64,000 nucleotides of DNA. Origin: Streptomyces clavifer. Lineage in GTDB: Bacteria; Actinomycetota; Actinomycetes; Streptomycetales; Streptomycetaceae. The stretch is from contig BMWJ01000012.1 in assembly GCA_014651175.1 (NCBI GenBank), forward strand, positions 62,001 through 126,000, read 5' to 3'. Under the pieces are notes generated by a model that did no database searches, had not been told where the DNA came from, and saw only the letters and a program-made list of their open reading frames with translations. This document shows positions 36,706-45,503 of the stretch, one piece after another; the stretch's first letter is position 1; each line of letters opens with the position of its first letter. The translations under genes were made by a program, and so were the position numbers.

Positions 36706-39249
36706 CTAGAGCCGGGGGTCGACCGGCTCCGACTCCAGGGCGAGCACCGCGAAGACCGCCTCGTGGATCCGCCACAGCGGCTCCCCGTCGGCCAGCCGGT
36801 CGAGCGCCTCCAGTCCGAGGGCGTACTCCCGCAGGGCCAGCGACCGCTTGTGGCCGAGGAAGCGCGAACGCAGGCGCTCCAGATGGTCCGGCCGGGTGTA
36901 CTCGGGGCCGTAGATGATCCGCAGGTACTCACGGCCGCGCACCTTGACGCCCGGCTGGACGAGCCTGCCCTTCGCGTCCCGGACCAGGGCGCCGAGCGGT
37001 TTGACGACCATGCCCTCGCCGCCGCGCCCGGTCAGCTCCAGCCACCAGTCGACACCCGCCCGCACGGAGTCCTCGTCGCCGGTGTCGACGACGAGGCGCC
37101 GGGTGACCTGGAGCAGCCCGGTCGGGTCGTGCTCCACGAGGCGGTCCAGCCAGGCCAGCTGCTCGTCGTGCGGTACGGGGGCGAGCGAACGCCCCTGCAC
37201 CGCGAGGATCTGGAACGGCGCGAGCCGGACCCCGTCGAGCCCCTCGGTGCTCCAGCAGTAGCGGCGGTACGCCTCGGTGAACGCGGCAGCGTCCGCAGCC
37301 CGCTCCCGCTGACGGCCGGCGAGGGCACCGACGTCCACACCACGGGCCTCCGCCGCGGCCAGGGCCGCACCGGCCGCGGGCAGCACCGCACCCGATGCGG
37401 CACCCACCGCCGCGTACTGCGAGCGCAGCAGCCCGGCCGCCTTCAGCGACCAGGGCATCAGCTCGGCGTCCAGCAGCACCCAGTCGGTGTCCCACTCCTC
37501 CCAGAGGCCCGCGGCGGTGACGGCCGTGCGCAGCCTGCCGAGGATCACCTCGGTCAGCGCCGTGTCGTCCAGGAAGGGCCTCCCGGTGCGGGTGTGAAGG
37601 GCGCCGGTGGGACCGTCGGCCCCGAAGCGCTCGCGGGCCGTTTCCGCGTCGCGGCAGACCAGGGCGACCGCACGCGAGCCCATGTGCTTCTCCTCGCACA
37701 CGACCTTGGTGACACCGTCCGCCCGGTACTGGGCGAAGGCCTCGGCCGGGTGCTCCAGGAAGCCGTCCTCGTGGGAGGTGGAGGTCGGGGCCATGGTCGG
37801 CGGGAGGTAGGCCAGCAGTCGCGGGTCCACGGCGAAGCGGCTCATGACCTCGAGCGCGGCCGCCGCGTTCTCCTCACGCACCGCGATGCGGCCCATCTGC
37901 CGGGTCTCGACGATCCGGCGGCCCTGCACGTCGGCGAGGTCGAGCGGACGTCCCTCCCGGCCGCCGGGCGCCTCGGTGGTCAGCGGCTTCACCGGCTCGT
38001 ACCAGACCTTTTCGGCCGGTACGTCGACGATCTCGCGCTCGGGCCAGCGCAGCGCGGTCATCCGGCCGCCGAAGACCGCTCCGGTGTCCAGGCAGAGGGT
38101 GTTGTTCACCCAGGAGGTGGTGGGGACCGGGGTGTGGCCGTACACCACGGCCGCACGGCCGCGGTAGTCCTCCGCCCACGGGTAGCGCACGGGCAGCCCG
38201 AACTCGTCGGTCTCGCCGGTGGTGTCCCCGTACAGCGCGTGCGAACGGACCCGGCCGGACGTGCGCCCGTGGTACTTCTCGGGCAGACCGGCGTGGCAGA
38301 CGACCAGCTTGCCCCCGTCCAGGACGTAGTGGCTGACCAGCCCGTCGATGAACTCCTTCACCCGCTCGCGGAACTCCGGGTCCTCGGCGTCCACCCGCTC
38401 CAGCTGCTCGATGGTCTCGGCGAGGCCGTACCTGACCTGTACCTGTCTCCCCTTGAGATATCGGCCGAGCTTGTTCTCGTGGTTGCCGGGGACGCACAGG
38501 GCGTTGCCCGCGGCCACCATGGACATCACGCGACGCAGCACGCCGGGGCTGTCGGGACCGCGGTCGACGAGGTCGCCGACGAAGACCGCGGTGCGCCCGT
38601 CGGGGTGCGCGCCGTCGGCGTAGCCGAGCTCGCCGAGCAGGGACTCCAGCTCGGAGCTGCAGCCGTGGATGTCGCCGATGATGTCGAAGGGGCCGGTGAG
38701 GTGCCGGAGGTCGTTGTAGCGGCGCTCCAGGACGACTTCGGCGCTGCCCGCCTCCTCCTCGGTCCGCAGGACGTGCACCTTGCGGAATCCCTCGCGCTCC
38801 AGACCGCGCAGCGAGCGCCGGAGCTCGCGGCGGTGGCGCTGGACGACGTGCCGGGGCATGTCCGCGCGGTCGGGGCGTACGGCGTTGCGCGCGAGGCAGA
38901 CCTCCTCCGGGAGGTCCAGCACGATGGCGATGGGCAGTACGTCGTGCTCGCGGGCCAGCTGCACGAGCTGCTTGCGGCTCTCCGCCTGCACGTTGGTGGC
39001 GTCGACGACGGTGAGCCGTCCGGCGGCGAGCCTCTTGCCCGCGATGTAGTGCAGGACGTCGAAGGCGTCACGGCTGGCACTCTGGTCGTTCTCGTCGTCG
39101 GCGACGAGACCGCGGCAGAAGTCCGAGGAGACGATCTCGGTGGGCTTGAAGTGCTTGCGGGCGAAGGTGGACTTGCCGGATCCGCTGGCGCCGATGAGCA
39201 CCACGAGGGACAGGTCGGTCACCGGCAGGGTGCGAGAGGTACTGGTCAT
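36706..39249 (-). CDS. pnkp: Polynucleotide kinase-phosphatase (bacterial Pnkp)
   Basis: An 847-residue three-domain RNA-repair enzyme. Kinase P-loop GASGSGKST at about 19-27; metallophosphatase motifs GDIHG, GDLVDRGPDS and GNHENK between 180 and 260; adenylyltransferase (ligase-like) domain in the C-terminal half with the nucleophile motif EEKHMGSR near residue 505. In the known Clostridium system it heals and seals ribotoxin-cut RNA with Hen1. ATG 39249 overlaps the hen1 stop by 4 bases, so the two are one operon. Confidence 0.95.
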   Translation of the reverse strand: MTSTSRTLPVTDLSLVVLIGASGSGKSTFARKHFKPTEIVSSDFCRGLVADDENDQSASRDAFDVLHYIAGKRLAAGRLTVVDATNVQAESRKQLVQLAREHDVLPIAIVLDLPEEVCLARNAVRPDRADMPRHVVQRHRRELRRSLRGLEREGFRKVHVLRTEEEAGSAEVVLERRYNDLRHLTGPFDIIGDIHGCSSELESLLGELGYADGAHPDGRTAVFVGDLVDRGPDSPGVLRRVMSMVAAGNALCVPGNHENKLGRYLKGRQVQVRYGLAETIEQLERVDAEDPEFRERVKEFIDGLVSHYVLDGGKLVVCHAGLPEKYHGRTSGRVRSHALYGDTTGETDEFGLPVRYPWAEDYRGRAAVVYGHTPVPTTSWVNNTLCLDTGAVFGGRMTALRWPEREIVDVPAEKVWYEPVKPLTTEAPGGREGRPLDLADVQGRRIVETRQMGRIAVREENAAAALEVMSRFAVDPRLLAYLPPTMAPTSTSHEDGFLEHPAEAFAQYRADGVTKVVCEEKHMGSRAVALVCRDAETARERFGADGPTGALHTRTGRPFLDDTALTEVILGRLRTAVTAAGLWEEWDTDWVLLDAELMPWSLKAAGLLRSQYAAVGAASGAVLPAAGAALAAAEARGVDVGALAGRQRERAADAAAFTEAYRRYCWSTEGLDGVRLAPFQILAVQGRSLAPVPHDEQLAWLDRLVEHDPTGLLQVTRRLVVDTGDEDSVRAGVDWWLELTGRGGEGMVVKPLGALVRDAKGRLVQPGVKVRGREYLRIIYGPEYTRPDHLERLRSRFLGHKRSLALREYALGLEALDRLADGEPLWRIHEAVFAVLALESEPVDPRL

Positions 39250-40742
39250 GCGGTCTTCGTCTCCTTCGTCGTGTCGCCGGCCCGGCCGGGGTGTGTGTCC
39301 GCCGTGGTCATCGTGAACACGGCCATCTGTGTGGGCGGCCCCACCTCGGGGTCGTCCGGCCCCACGGGCACGAACGTCACCGTGTAGCCGTGTCGCCCGG
39401 CCACCTGCTCCGCCCAGTCCCCGAATTCCGCCCTGGTCCACTCGAAACGGTGGTCGCCGTGCCGCACGTGCCCGGCCGGGAGCGTCTCCCAGCGGACGTT
39501 GTACTCGACGTTCGGCGTGGTCACGAGCACGGTCTGCGGCCGTGCCGAGCCGAACACCGCGTACTCCAGGGCCGGGAGCCGTGGCAGGTCGAGGTGCTCG
39601 ATCACCTCGCTCAGCACCGCGGCGTCGTACCCCTTCAGCTTCTTGTCCGTGTAGGTGAGGGCGCCCTGCCGGAGGGTGACCCGGCCGGCCTGCCGCTCGC
39701 CCATCCGGTCCAGCTTCAGCCGTCGCGAGGCGAGGGTGAGGGCCCGCATCGACACGTCGACGCCGACGATCTCGGTGAAGCGGACGTCCTTCAGCAGTGC
39801 CTGCACCAACTGGCCCTGTCCGCAGCCCAGGTCCAGCACCCGGCTTGCGCCGGCGGCGCGCAGTGCCTCCAGGATCGCCGCACGGCGCTGCTCGGCGAGC
39901 GGGACCGGCTTCTCCTCGGTGTCGGTGGTCTCGTCGACCGCGTTGTCGACGCTCTCCACCTCCAGGTCGTCCGACTCGGCCAGCCGCACCAGCTCCAGCC
40001 GCTCCATCGCCAGCCGGGTCAGCCCCCAACGGCGGGAGAGGTACCGGCTGGTGATCAGCCTCTGCTCGGGGTGGTCGGCCAGCCAGCCCTCCCCGGCGCG
40101 GAGCAGCTTGTCGACCTCGTCGGGCGCCACCCAGTAGTGCTTGGCGTCGTCGAGCACCGGCAGCAGCACATACATCTGGCGCAGCGCGTCGGCGAGCCTC
40201 AGCTCCCCCTCCAGCACGAGCCGTACGTAGCGCGAGTCGCCCCACTCGGGGAACTGCTCGTCCAGAGGTACGGCCACGGCGTCCACCCGTGTCCAGCCGA
40301 GCGGCCCGAAGAGCTTGCGGACCAGCTCCGCGCCGCCGCGTGCGGGCAGGACGGGCACCTCGATACGCAGCGGCAGCGGTTCCTGCGCCCGCTCGGGCAT
40401 GGCCCGGCAGACCCCGTTCAGCGCCGACTTGAACACCGTCGTCATCGCGACCGAGAGCAGGGACGAAGCCGCGTAGGGCCGGTCGTTGACGTACTGCGCG
40501 AGCGCCGCGTCGGGGGCGCCGCCCCTGCCCTTTCCCTTGCCTCGCCGCACCAGGGCCACCGGATCCACCTCCAGCAGCAGCGCGGCCGTGCAGCGGTCCG
40601 CGGACGCCTCGGGGTAGAAGACGTGCGCGGTGCCGTGCGCTGTGGAGAACGTCTGCGCCTTCTCGGGATGCTTGTGCAGCAGGAAGCCCAGATCGGTGGC
40701 GGGGCGCTCAGGGGTGCCGGTCGTGCTGATAGTCAGGAACAC
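39246..40742 (-). CDS. hen1: 3'-terminal RNA ribose 2'-O-methyltransferase Hen1
   Basis: A 498-residue protein. The N-terminal half (MFLTISTTGTPERPATDLGF onward) stimulates the ligase of Pnkp in known homologues. The C-terminal half is the methyltransferase: SAM motif RVLDLGCGQGQL, metal ligands in SEVIEHLDL (Glu-x2-Glu-His) and a later His in DHRFEW. It methylates the cut RNA 3' end before sealing, which blocks renewed cleavage at that site. GTG 40742 starts the known N-terminal sequence; the open frame upstream is accidental. Confidence 0.95.
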   Translation of the reverse strand: MFLTISTTGTPERPATDLGFLLHKHPEKAQTFSTAHGTAHVFYPEASADRCTAALLLEVDPVALVRRGKGKGRGGAPDAALAQYVNDRPYAASSLLSVAMTTVFKSALNGVCRAMPERAQEPLPLRIEVPVLPARGGAELVRKLFGPLGWTRVDAVAVPLDEQFPEWGDSRYVRLVLEGELRLADALRQMYVLLPVLDDAKHYWVAPDEVDKLLRAGEGWLADHPEQRLITSRYLSRRWGLTRLAMERLELVRLAESDDLEVESVDNAVDETTDTEEKPVPLAEQRRAAILEALRAAGASRVLDLGCGQGQLVQALLKDVRFTEIVGVDVSMRALTLASRRLKLDRMGERQAGRVTLRQGALTYTDKKLKGYDAAVLSEVIEHLDLPRLPALEYAVFGSARPQTVLVTTPNVEYNVRWETLPAGHVRHGDHRFEWTRAEFGDWAEQVAGRHGYTVTFVPVGPDDPEVGPPTQMAVFTMTTADTHPGRAGDTTKETKTA

Positions 40743-40785
40743 CCGTCCGAGTATGGTCCCGTGCTCCACCTCCCACCAGGCATTT

Positions 40786-41721
40786 TCATGGCCCGGTCCG
40801 CCCCTGCAGCGAGGCCAGTTCGGCGATCTCGGACGGGCCGACCCGGCAGCATCCCCCGACCAGCCGGGCACCGGCCCGCTGCCAGTCCCGCACCCGCCCG
40901 GGGTCGAAGGCGCCTTCCCCGGTCCACCGCCGCCCGGCCGCGTCCCACTCCTCGCCGCTGTTCGGATAGACGACGACGGGCTTCCCCGTCGCGGCCGCCG
41001 CCACCTCCACCGCACGGTCCGCGTCGGCGGGATCGCAGCAGTTGACCCCGACGGCCACGACCTGGTCGATACCCGCTGCCACGGCGAACGCCTCCTCCAG
41101 CGGCTGTCCCGCCCGGGTCCGGTCCCCCGCCACCGTGTACGAGAGCCAGACGGGCACCCTGAACTCCGCGACCACCCGCAACAGCGCCTCGGCCTCGTCG
41201 ATGTCGGGCACCGTCTCCAGGGCGAGCACATCGGGATCCGCCGAGGCCAGGGCCTCCACCCTGGGCCGGTGGAAGCGCTCCAGCTCCCGGCCGGTCAGCC
41301 CGTAGCGGCCGCGGTATTCGCTGCCGTCCGCGAGCATCGCCCCGTACGGCCCGACCGAGGCGGCGACCCAGACCTCCCGGCCGGCCACCGCGCCGGCCCG
41401 ACGGGCCGACCCCACGCTGCCGGCGATCAGCTCCGCGGCCCGGTCCCGCCCGATGCCGCGCCGCCCGAAGCCCTCGAACGTCGCCTGATAGCTGGCAGTG
41501 ATGAGCACCTGCGCACCCGCCCGCACATACGCCGCGTGAGCGGCCTCGATCTGCTCCGGCGCGTCGGCCAGGAGCCGGGCCGACCACAGGGCGTCGGACA
41601 GATCGCATCCTTGGGCCCTGAGCTGGTTGGAAAGACCACCGTCCAGCACCACGGTCCCTTCGGCAAGCGCGTCGCCGAGAAGACGACCGGGCGGAACGCC
41701 GGGGGTTCGAAGGGAATGCAC
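40786..41721 (-). CDS. Homocysteine S-methyltransferase
   Basis: A 311-residue zinc enzyme of the MmuM/HMT type. N-terminal VVLDGGLSNQLRAQG, ITASYQATFEGFGRRG, and the zinc cysteines in VGVNCCDP and LVGGCCRVGP. It transfers a methyl group from S-methylmethionine or S-adenosylmethionine to homocysteine, giving methionine. GTG 41721 has AGGAG 5 bases ahead and begins HSLRTPGVPP. It lies 43 bases ahead of hen1 on the same strand. Confidence 0.92.
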   Translation of the reverse strand: MHSLRTPGVPPGRLLGDALAEGTVVLDGGLSNQLRAQGCDLSDALWSARLLADAPEQIEAAHAAYVRAGAQVLITASYQATFEGFGRRGIGRDRAAELIAGSVGSARRAGAVAGREVWVAASVGPYGAMLADGSEYRGRYGLTGRELERFHRPRVEALASADPDVLALETVPDIDEAEALLRVVAEFRVPVWLSYTVAGDRTRAGQPLEEAFAVAAGIDQVVAVGVNCCDPADADRAVEVAAAATGKPVVVYPNSGEEWDAAGRRWTGEGAFDPGRVRDWQRAGARLVGGCCRVGPSEIAELASLQGRTGP

Positions 41722-41792
41722 AGCTGCTCCTGTCTCCGTCACGGCCGGGCCCGGAACGGCTCGGCCCCTCCACTCTGCTGGGCCCGCACGGC

Positions 41793-42716
41793 TCAGCTCA
41801 ACTGCGACTGGACCTGCGCCGAGATGAGCTCCAGGTGTTCCAGGTCGTGCAGGTCCAGGACCTGGAGGTAGATCCGGGACGAGCCGATGGCGGCGTACCG
41901 GCCGATCTTGTCGACGACCTCGCCGGGCGAGCCCGCCAGCCCGTTCGCCTTCAGGTCCTCGACGTCCCGGCCGATGGCGGACGCCCGACGCGCGACCTCC
42001 GCGTCGGTCCGGCCGACGCAGACCACCAGGGCGTTGGAGTACACCAGGTCGTCCGGCGCCCGTCCGGCCGCCTTCGCCGCATCCTGGACCCGGCCGAACT
42101 GCTTCTCGCTGTCCTCGATCGACGCGAAGGGGATGTTGAACTCGTCCGCGTACTGGGCGGCCAGTCGCGGGGTGCGCACCGCGCCGTGTCCGCCGATCAG
42201 GACCGGGACCTTGGCCTGGGCCGGCTTGGGCAGTGCGGGCGAGTCGGTGAGCTGGTAGTACGTGCCCTCGTAGCTGAAGGTCTTGCCGGTCTCGGTGCCC
42301 CAGAGGCCGGTGACGATCGCCAGCTGCTCCTCCAGGCGGCCGAACTTCTCCTTCGGGAACGGAATGCCGTACGCCTTGTGCTCCTCCTCGAACCAGCCGG
42401 CGCCCAGGCCCAGCTCGACCCGGCCGCCGGACATCTGGTCGACCTGGGCCACCTGGATGGCCAGCACACCGGGCAGCCGGAAGGTGCCCGCGGTCATGAG
42501 CGTGCCGAGCCGGATCCGCTTGGTCTCGCGGGCGAGTCCCGCCAGGGTGATCCACGCGTCGGTCGGGCCGGGCAGCCCGTCCCCGGCGCCCATGCGCAGA
42601 TAGTGGTCCGACCGGTAGAAGGCGTCGAAGCCGAGGTCCTCGGTGGCCTTGGCGACGGTGAGCAGGGTGTCGTAGCTCGCCCCTTGCTGGGGCTCGGTGA
42701 AGATTCGAAGATCCAT
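41793..42716 (-). CDS. LLM-class F420-dependent oxidoreductase
   Basis: A 307-residue TIM-barrel protein of the luciferase-like family. MDLRIFTEPQQGASYDTLLT, FYRSDHYLRMG, TLMTAGTFRLPGVLAIQVAQVD and LGLGAGWFEEEHKAYGIPFP match actinobacterial F420-type members. It probably uses reduced F420 on an unknown substrate. ATG 42716 has AGGA 7 bases ahead; a GTG five codons upstream is the alternative. It is 72 bases upstream of the homocysteine methyltransferase gene. Confidence 0.88.
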   Translation of the reverse strand: MDLRIFTEPQQGASYDTLLTVAKATEDLGFDAFYRSDHYLRMGAGDGLPGPTDAWITLAGLARETKRIRLGTLMTAGTFRLPGVLAIQVAQVDQMSGGRVELGLGAGWFEEEHKAYGIPFPKEKFGRLEEQLAIVTGLWGTETGKTFSYEGTYYQLTDSPALPKPAQAKVPVLIGGHGAVRTPRLAAQYADEFNIPFASIEDSEKQFGRVQDAAKAAGRAPDDLVYSNALVVCVGRTDAEVARRASAIGRDVEDLKANGLAGSPGEVVDKIGRYAAIGSSRIYLQVLDLHDLEHLELISAQVQSQLS

Positions 42717-42755
42717 GCCTCCATCCTGCACCTTCGGATCCGCCGGCCCGTCCGC

Positions 42756-43280
42756 TCATGACGGACCGGACACGAAGCCCGCAGGTCCGCGGATCACCCC
42801 GTAGGGGCCGTCGCGCTCCTGCTCGAGGGCCCGCTCGCGCTCCTGCTCCGCCAGCCGTCTCAGCATGCCGTGCACCCGGTCCACCGACTCGTCCACGGCG
42901 TCTATCGCCTCGATGCACTGCCAGTAGAGCTGTTCCTCCTCGGTGTCGCAGGCAACGCCGACGAGTGCGATCCCCACATCACCCAGCAGCCGGCCGAGCG
43001 CCTCCAACGCCTGGGGCACCAACGCCACTTCGGAGAGCTGGGACGCCCGCACGCTCCCCGCCGGCACCAGCGGGTGGTAGAGCACCGCGGCACCGGGCCC
43101 GCCGATGTCCCCGAGGCCGCGCGCCTCGGTCCTCAGCTCGGCCGGCCCGCAGCGCAGGAGCTGCCCGCCCACCGCGCGGGCGAGAGCCTGCGCCTGCCAG
43201 GCCTCCGCCATGACGGCCGGCGCCCCCCGGCTCGACGCCAGCGCCTGCCGGCCCGCCTCGATCAGTCGCTCCGCTTCCAT
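42756..43280 (-). CDS. Conserved streptomycete protein of unknown function
   Basis: A 174-residue soluble, mainly helical protein: EAERLIEAGRQALASSRG, EAWQAQALARAVGGQLL, AELRTEARGLGDIGGPGAA, then EEEQLYWQCIEAIDAVDESVDRVHG and an Arg/Glu-rich coiled helix. I recall similar proteins (possibly the group named DUF6099) but cannot confirm. ATG 43280 begins the helix; the longer frame upstream adds an Arg-rich stretch without support. Neighbours give no hint of function. Confidence 0.7.
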   Translation of the reverse strand: MEAERLIEAGRQALASSRGAPAVMAEAWQAQALARAVGGQLLRCGPAELRTEARGLGDIGGPGAAVLYHPLVPAGSVRASQLSEVALVPQALEALGRLLGDVGIALVGVACDTEEEQLYWQCIEAIDAVDESVDRVHGMLRRLAEQERERALEQERDGPYGVIRGPAGFVSGPS

Positions 43281-43415
43281 GCGATTCCCCCGTCGCCGAG
43301 ACCGTGCGAGCGAAACCCGCCCACCTCTTCCATTACCCACAGTGAGGTGAGCCCCACCGTAAAGCCAGAGGAAATCGGAAATCTGTGGACAGGAAGTCGA
43401 TTGTGAATAAGTCGA

Positions 43416-43775
43416 TCACTCCGAAGAGTGACGATTCGGTGAATCTGGGCGGTCGGGCACCGGAAACCGCGTCTCGTTCCGCTCGATCTTGGCATCCAGT
43501 GCGGCCAGCACGTCGACGCCCAACACCTCGCAGAACTGCAGGAGATAGGCCAGGACGTCCGCGGCCTCGTCCGCGACGCGGTGCGCCGTCCCGGGGTCCT
43601 CCATCACCCGTGCCGACTGTTCCGGCGTCAGCCACTGGAAGATCTCCAGGAGTTCGGACGCCTCCACGCTCAGCGCGGCCGCGAGGTTCTTGGGGGTGTG
43701 GTAGCGCTCCCAGTCCCGCGCCGCCGCGAAGTCGGCCAGCCGTCGCTGCAGTCCCGCCACATCGAATTCCGTCAC
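43416..43775 (-). CDS. MazG-like nucleotide pyrophosphohydrolase
   Basis: A 119-residue all-alpha NTP pyrophosphohydrolase of the MazG/RS21-C6 type. Metal-binding motifs are E-x2-E in EASELLEIFQWL and D/E-x2-D in ADEAADVLAYLLQF. RDWERYHTPKNLAAAL is the typical first helix pair. Such enzymes remove non-canonical or surplus nucleoside triphosphates (often dCTP analogues). ATG 43775 overlaps the ATPase gene stop by 4 bases, so both proteins are made together. Confidence 0.9.
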   Translation of the reverse strand: MTEFDVAGLQRRLADFAAARDWERYHTPKNLAAALSVEASELLEIFQWLTPEQSARVMEDPGTAHRVADEAADVLAYLLQFCEVLGVDVLAALDAKIERNETRFPVPDRPDSPNRHSSE

Positions 43776-44968
43776 GGTGCCAGGTCTACCACTGTCACGC
43801 CCCCGGCCCCTCGGGCCGCTTCCGCGGTCGCCTCCGTGACGGTCGCCAGCAGCCGCATGTGACCGGCCGCGCAGATCGACGCGGCCAGGGCGAGCAGCTC
43901 CCCCGTCTGCCGTGTGTCCAGACTCCGGTCGAGCCCGTCGGCCAGCAGCGTGAGGGACTGCATGGCCGAGGGCACCTCGGCCGCCGGGTCCACCACGAGG
44001 ACGTGGGGGCCGGCCTGCAGGACCAGGGCGAAGGCCAGATACCGGAGCTCACCGTCACCGAGGCGCCCCAGGGGTGTGCTGTACCCGGGCCCGCGCTCCG
44101 TCCGGGCCTGTACCGTACCGTCCCCCAGCAGTTCGGCGGTCAGTCCGGTCACCTCCCCCGCGCACCCCGTGTGCGCGCTGGCGACCAGCCGTGCGTGCCG
44201 CTGTGCGCACTGGCTGCGGGTGCGGTACAGCACCTCGGCGAGGTTGTCGCAGCTGGACGTCAGCCGCCCCTCACCGACCGGCACCGTCGCCCGCATCCTC
44301 CGCGGCTGCGGATCGCAGACGAAGGCCGACCGGAGCGCCACCACCACCTGCTCGGCGGCGGCCAGCACCCGCAGCTCCCCGTCCGTCGTGCCCGCGACCC
44401 GCAGCGGCAGCAGCGCGGTGCCGAGCCGGTCGTCGGGGAACGGGGCCCGCGTCACCGGGACCGCCCCGGCGGTGTACCAGGCCGCCTGGACGGCCGACCG
44501 GCCCGGATCCCGCAGCGCCGTGCTCAGCAGGGTCTCGCCGCCGTCCGACAGGCGCTCACCGACGACGCGGAGGGTGGGCTCCGCCTGGACGGCCAGGTCC
44601 AGCCTCACCGGACCCGCCGGCCCCTGCACGGTGCAGCCGAGCCGGAAGCCCCGCCGGCCCTGCGCATCCGCGCCGGCCCGTTCCGGCACCCAGGCCGACG
44701 GATCGGGGAACACGTCCTCCAGCGGGTCTCCCGCGGCCAGCCGCGCCAGCGCCTCGTACGCCCGCAGGGCCGTCGACTTGCCGGTGCCACTGCTCCCTGC
44801 GAGCAGGGTGAGCGGACCGAGCGGGATGACGGCGCGGCGGTGCGAGGCGAAGGCGGCGAGCCGGAGTTCGCTGACGGCGGGGCGGGCGGGCCGTGCGGGG
44901 CGGCCGGGACCGGCCGCACGACCGTACGACGACGTGGGCGTGGAACTCCCCGTGGAGATCACAGTCAT
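43772..44968 (-). CDS. SMC/ABC-type AAA ATPase
   Basis: A 398-residue ATPase. Walker A is LAGSSGTGKST at about 57-67, an ABC-signature-like LGDGELRYLAFAL at about 308, and Walker B HVLVVDPAAEVPS just after it. The region between is not a coiled coil, so it is a compact ATPase rather than a full SMC. ATG 44968 has no Shine-Dalgarno sequence, but TACGGT at 44975-44980 (minus strand) lies 6 bases ahead, the layout of a leaderless transcript. It is coupled to the MazG-like gene. Confidence 0.8.
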   Translation of the reverse strand: MTVISTGSSTPTSSYGRAAGPGRPARPARPAVSELRLAAFASHRRAVIPLGPLTLLAGSSGTGKSTALRAYEALARLAAGDPLEDVFPDPSAWVPERAGADAQGRRGFRLGCTVQGPAGPVRLDLAVQAEPTLRVVGERLSDGGETLLSTALRDPGRSAVQAAWYTAGAVPVTRAPFPDDRLGTALLPLRVAGTTDGELRVLAAAEQVVVALRSAFVCDPQPRRMRATVPVGEGRLTSSCDNLAEVLYRTRSQCAQRHARLVASAHTGCAGEVTGLTAELLGDGTVQARTERGPGYSTPLGRLGDGELRYLAFALVLQAGPHVLVVDPAAEVPSAMQSLTLLADGLDRSLDTRQTGELLALAASICAAGHMRLLATVTEATAEAARGAGGVTVVDLAP

Positions 44969-45023
44969 GAGCGGACCGTACGCACGCCCGCGACCGGCGA
45001 ACCGTTCCGCCCGTTCAACCTTC

Positions 45024-45428
45024 CTACGATTGAGGTACGCCCGCCGCCGTGACCCCCTCGACCTCCATGCCCACCGGAGCGAGCAGGAAGACGTTGCGGT
45101 CGACCCTGTGCATCCCGCTGCCGAGCCCGAAGACCACGCCGCTGCTGAAGTCCAGGATCCTCTTGGCCACGTCGTTCTCGGCCCCGGTCAGGTCGAGCAG
45201 TACCGGGATCTGGGCCACCAGGTACTCGGCCACCTCGCGGGCGTCCGCGAAGACCTGGACCCGCAGGACGACCATGCGCCGCTGCTCGGCGGTCTCCTCC
45301 GCGGGGACCGCACGGTGGTCGACCCGGGACGGCCATTCGTTGCGCCCCCTCAGGGGTACGACCTGGGCGAGCCCTTCCCACTGTTCGTCGGTGGCGTCGT
45401 ACCTGTCGTACCTGTCGTACCTGCTCAC
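45024..45428 (-). CDS. SepF-like cell division protein
   Basis: A 134-residue SepF-family protein. The core RMVVLRVQVFADAREVAEYLV, VLLDLTGAENDVAKRILDFSSGVVFGL, HRVDRNVFLLAP is the SepF dimer fold that bundles FtsZ at the membrane in other bacteria. The N-terminus lacks the usual amphipathic membrane anchor and instead has a RYD x3 repeat encoded by a 9-base tandem (45399-45427). Streptomyces have several SepF paralogues; this is one outside the division cluster. GTG 45428 was taken as start; a TTG 21 codons upstream is possible. Confidence 0.85.
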   Translation of the reverse strand: MSRYDRYDRYDATDEQWEGLAQVVPLRGRNEWPSRVDHRAVPAEETAEQRRMVVLRVQVFADAREVAEYLVAQIPVLLDLTGAENDVAKRILDFSSGVVFGLGSGMHRVDRNVFLLAPVGMEVEGVTAAGVPQS

Positions 45429-45503
45429 AGAACCACCCCGTCCGTATGCCGGTTGGCTGTGCGCCGGCTGCGCTCGCTGTCCATGCCGCAATTGTCTCGT
45501 CCC

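Noticed and set aside
35167-39387. A 1406-codon open frame on the plus strand
   Set aside because: It runs antisense to arcA and pnkp, its translation is Val/Gly/Arg-rich without any family pattern, and both genes beneath it are certain. It is a by-product of high GC.
36706-40245. A longer 1179-residue version of Pnkp
   Set aside because: The added part is the out-of-frame shadow of hen1; the P-loop domain starts right after ATG 39249.
40786-42918. A 710-residue version of the homocysteine methyltransferase
   Set aside because: The first 400 residues are a shadow of the LLM gene; GTG 41721 has a good ribosome-binding site and the family start.
43416-44968. Calling the ATPase/MazG pair a defence system
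   Set aside because: No nuclease, integrase or other defence gene is adjacent and the neighbours look like ordinary chromosome genes; kept only as a finding of modest interest.
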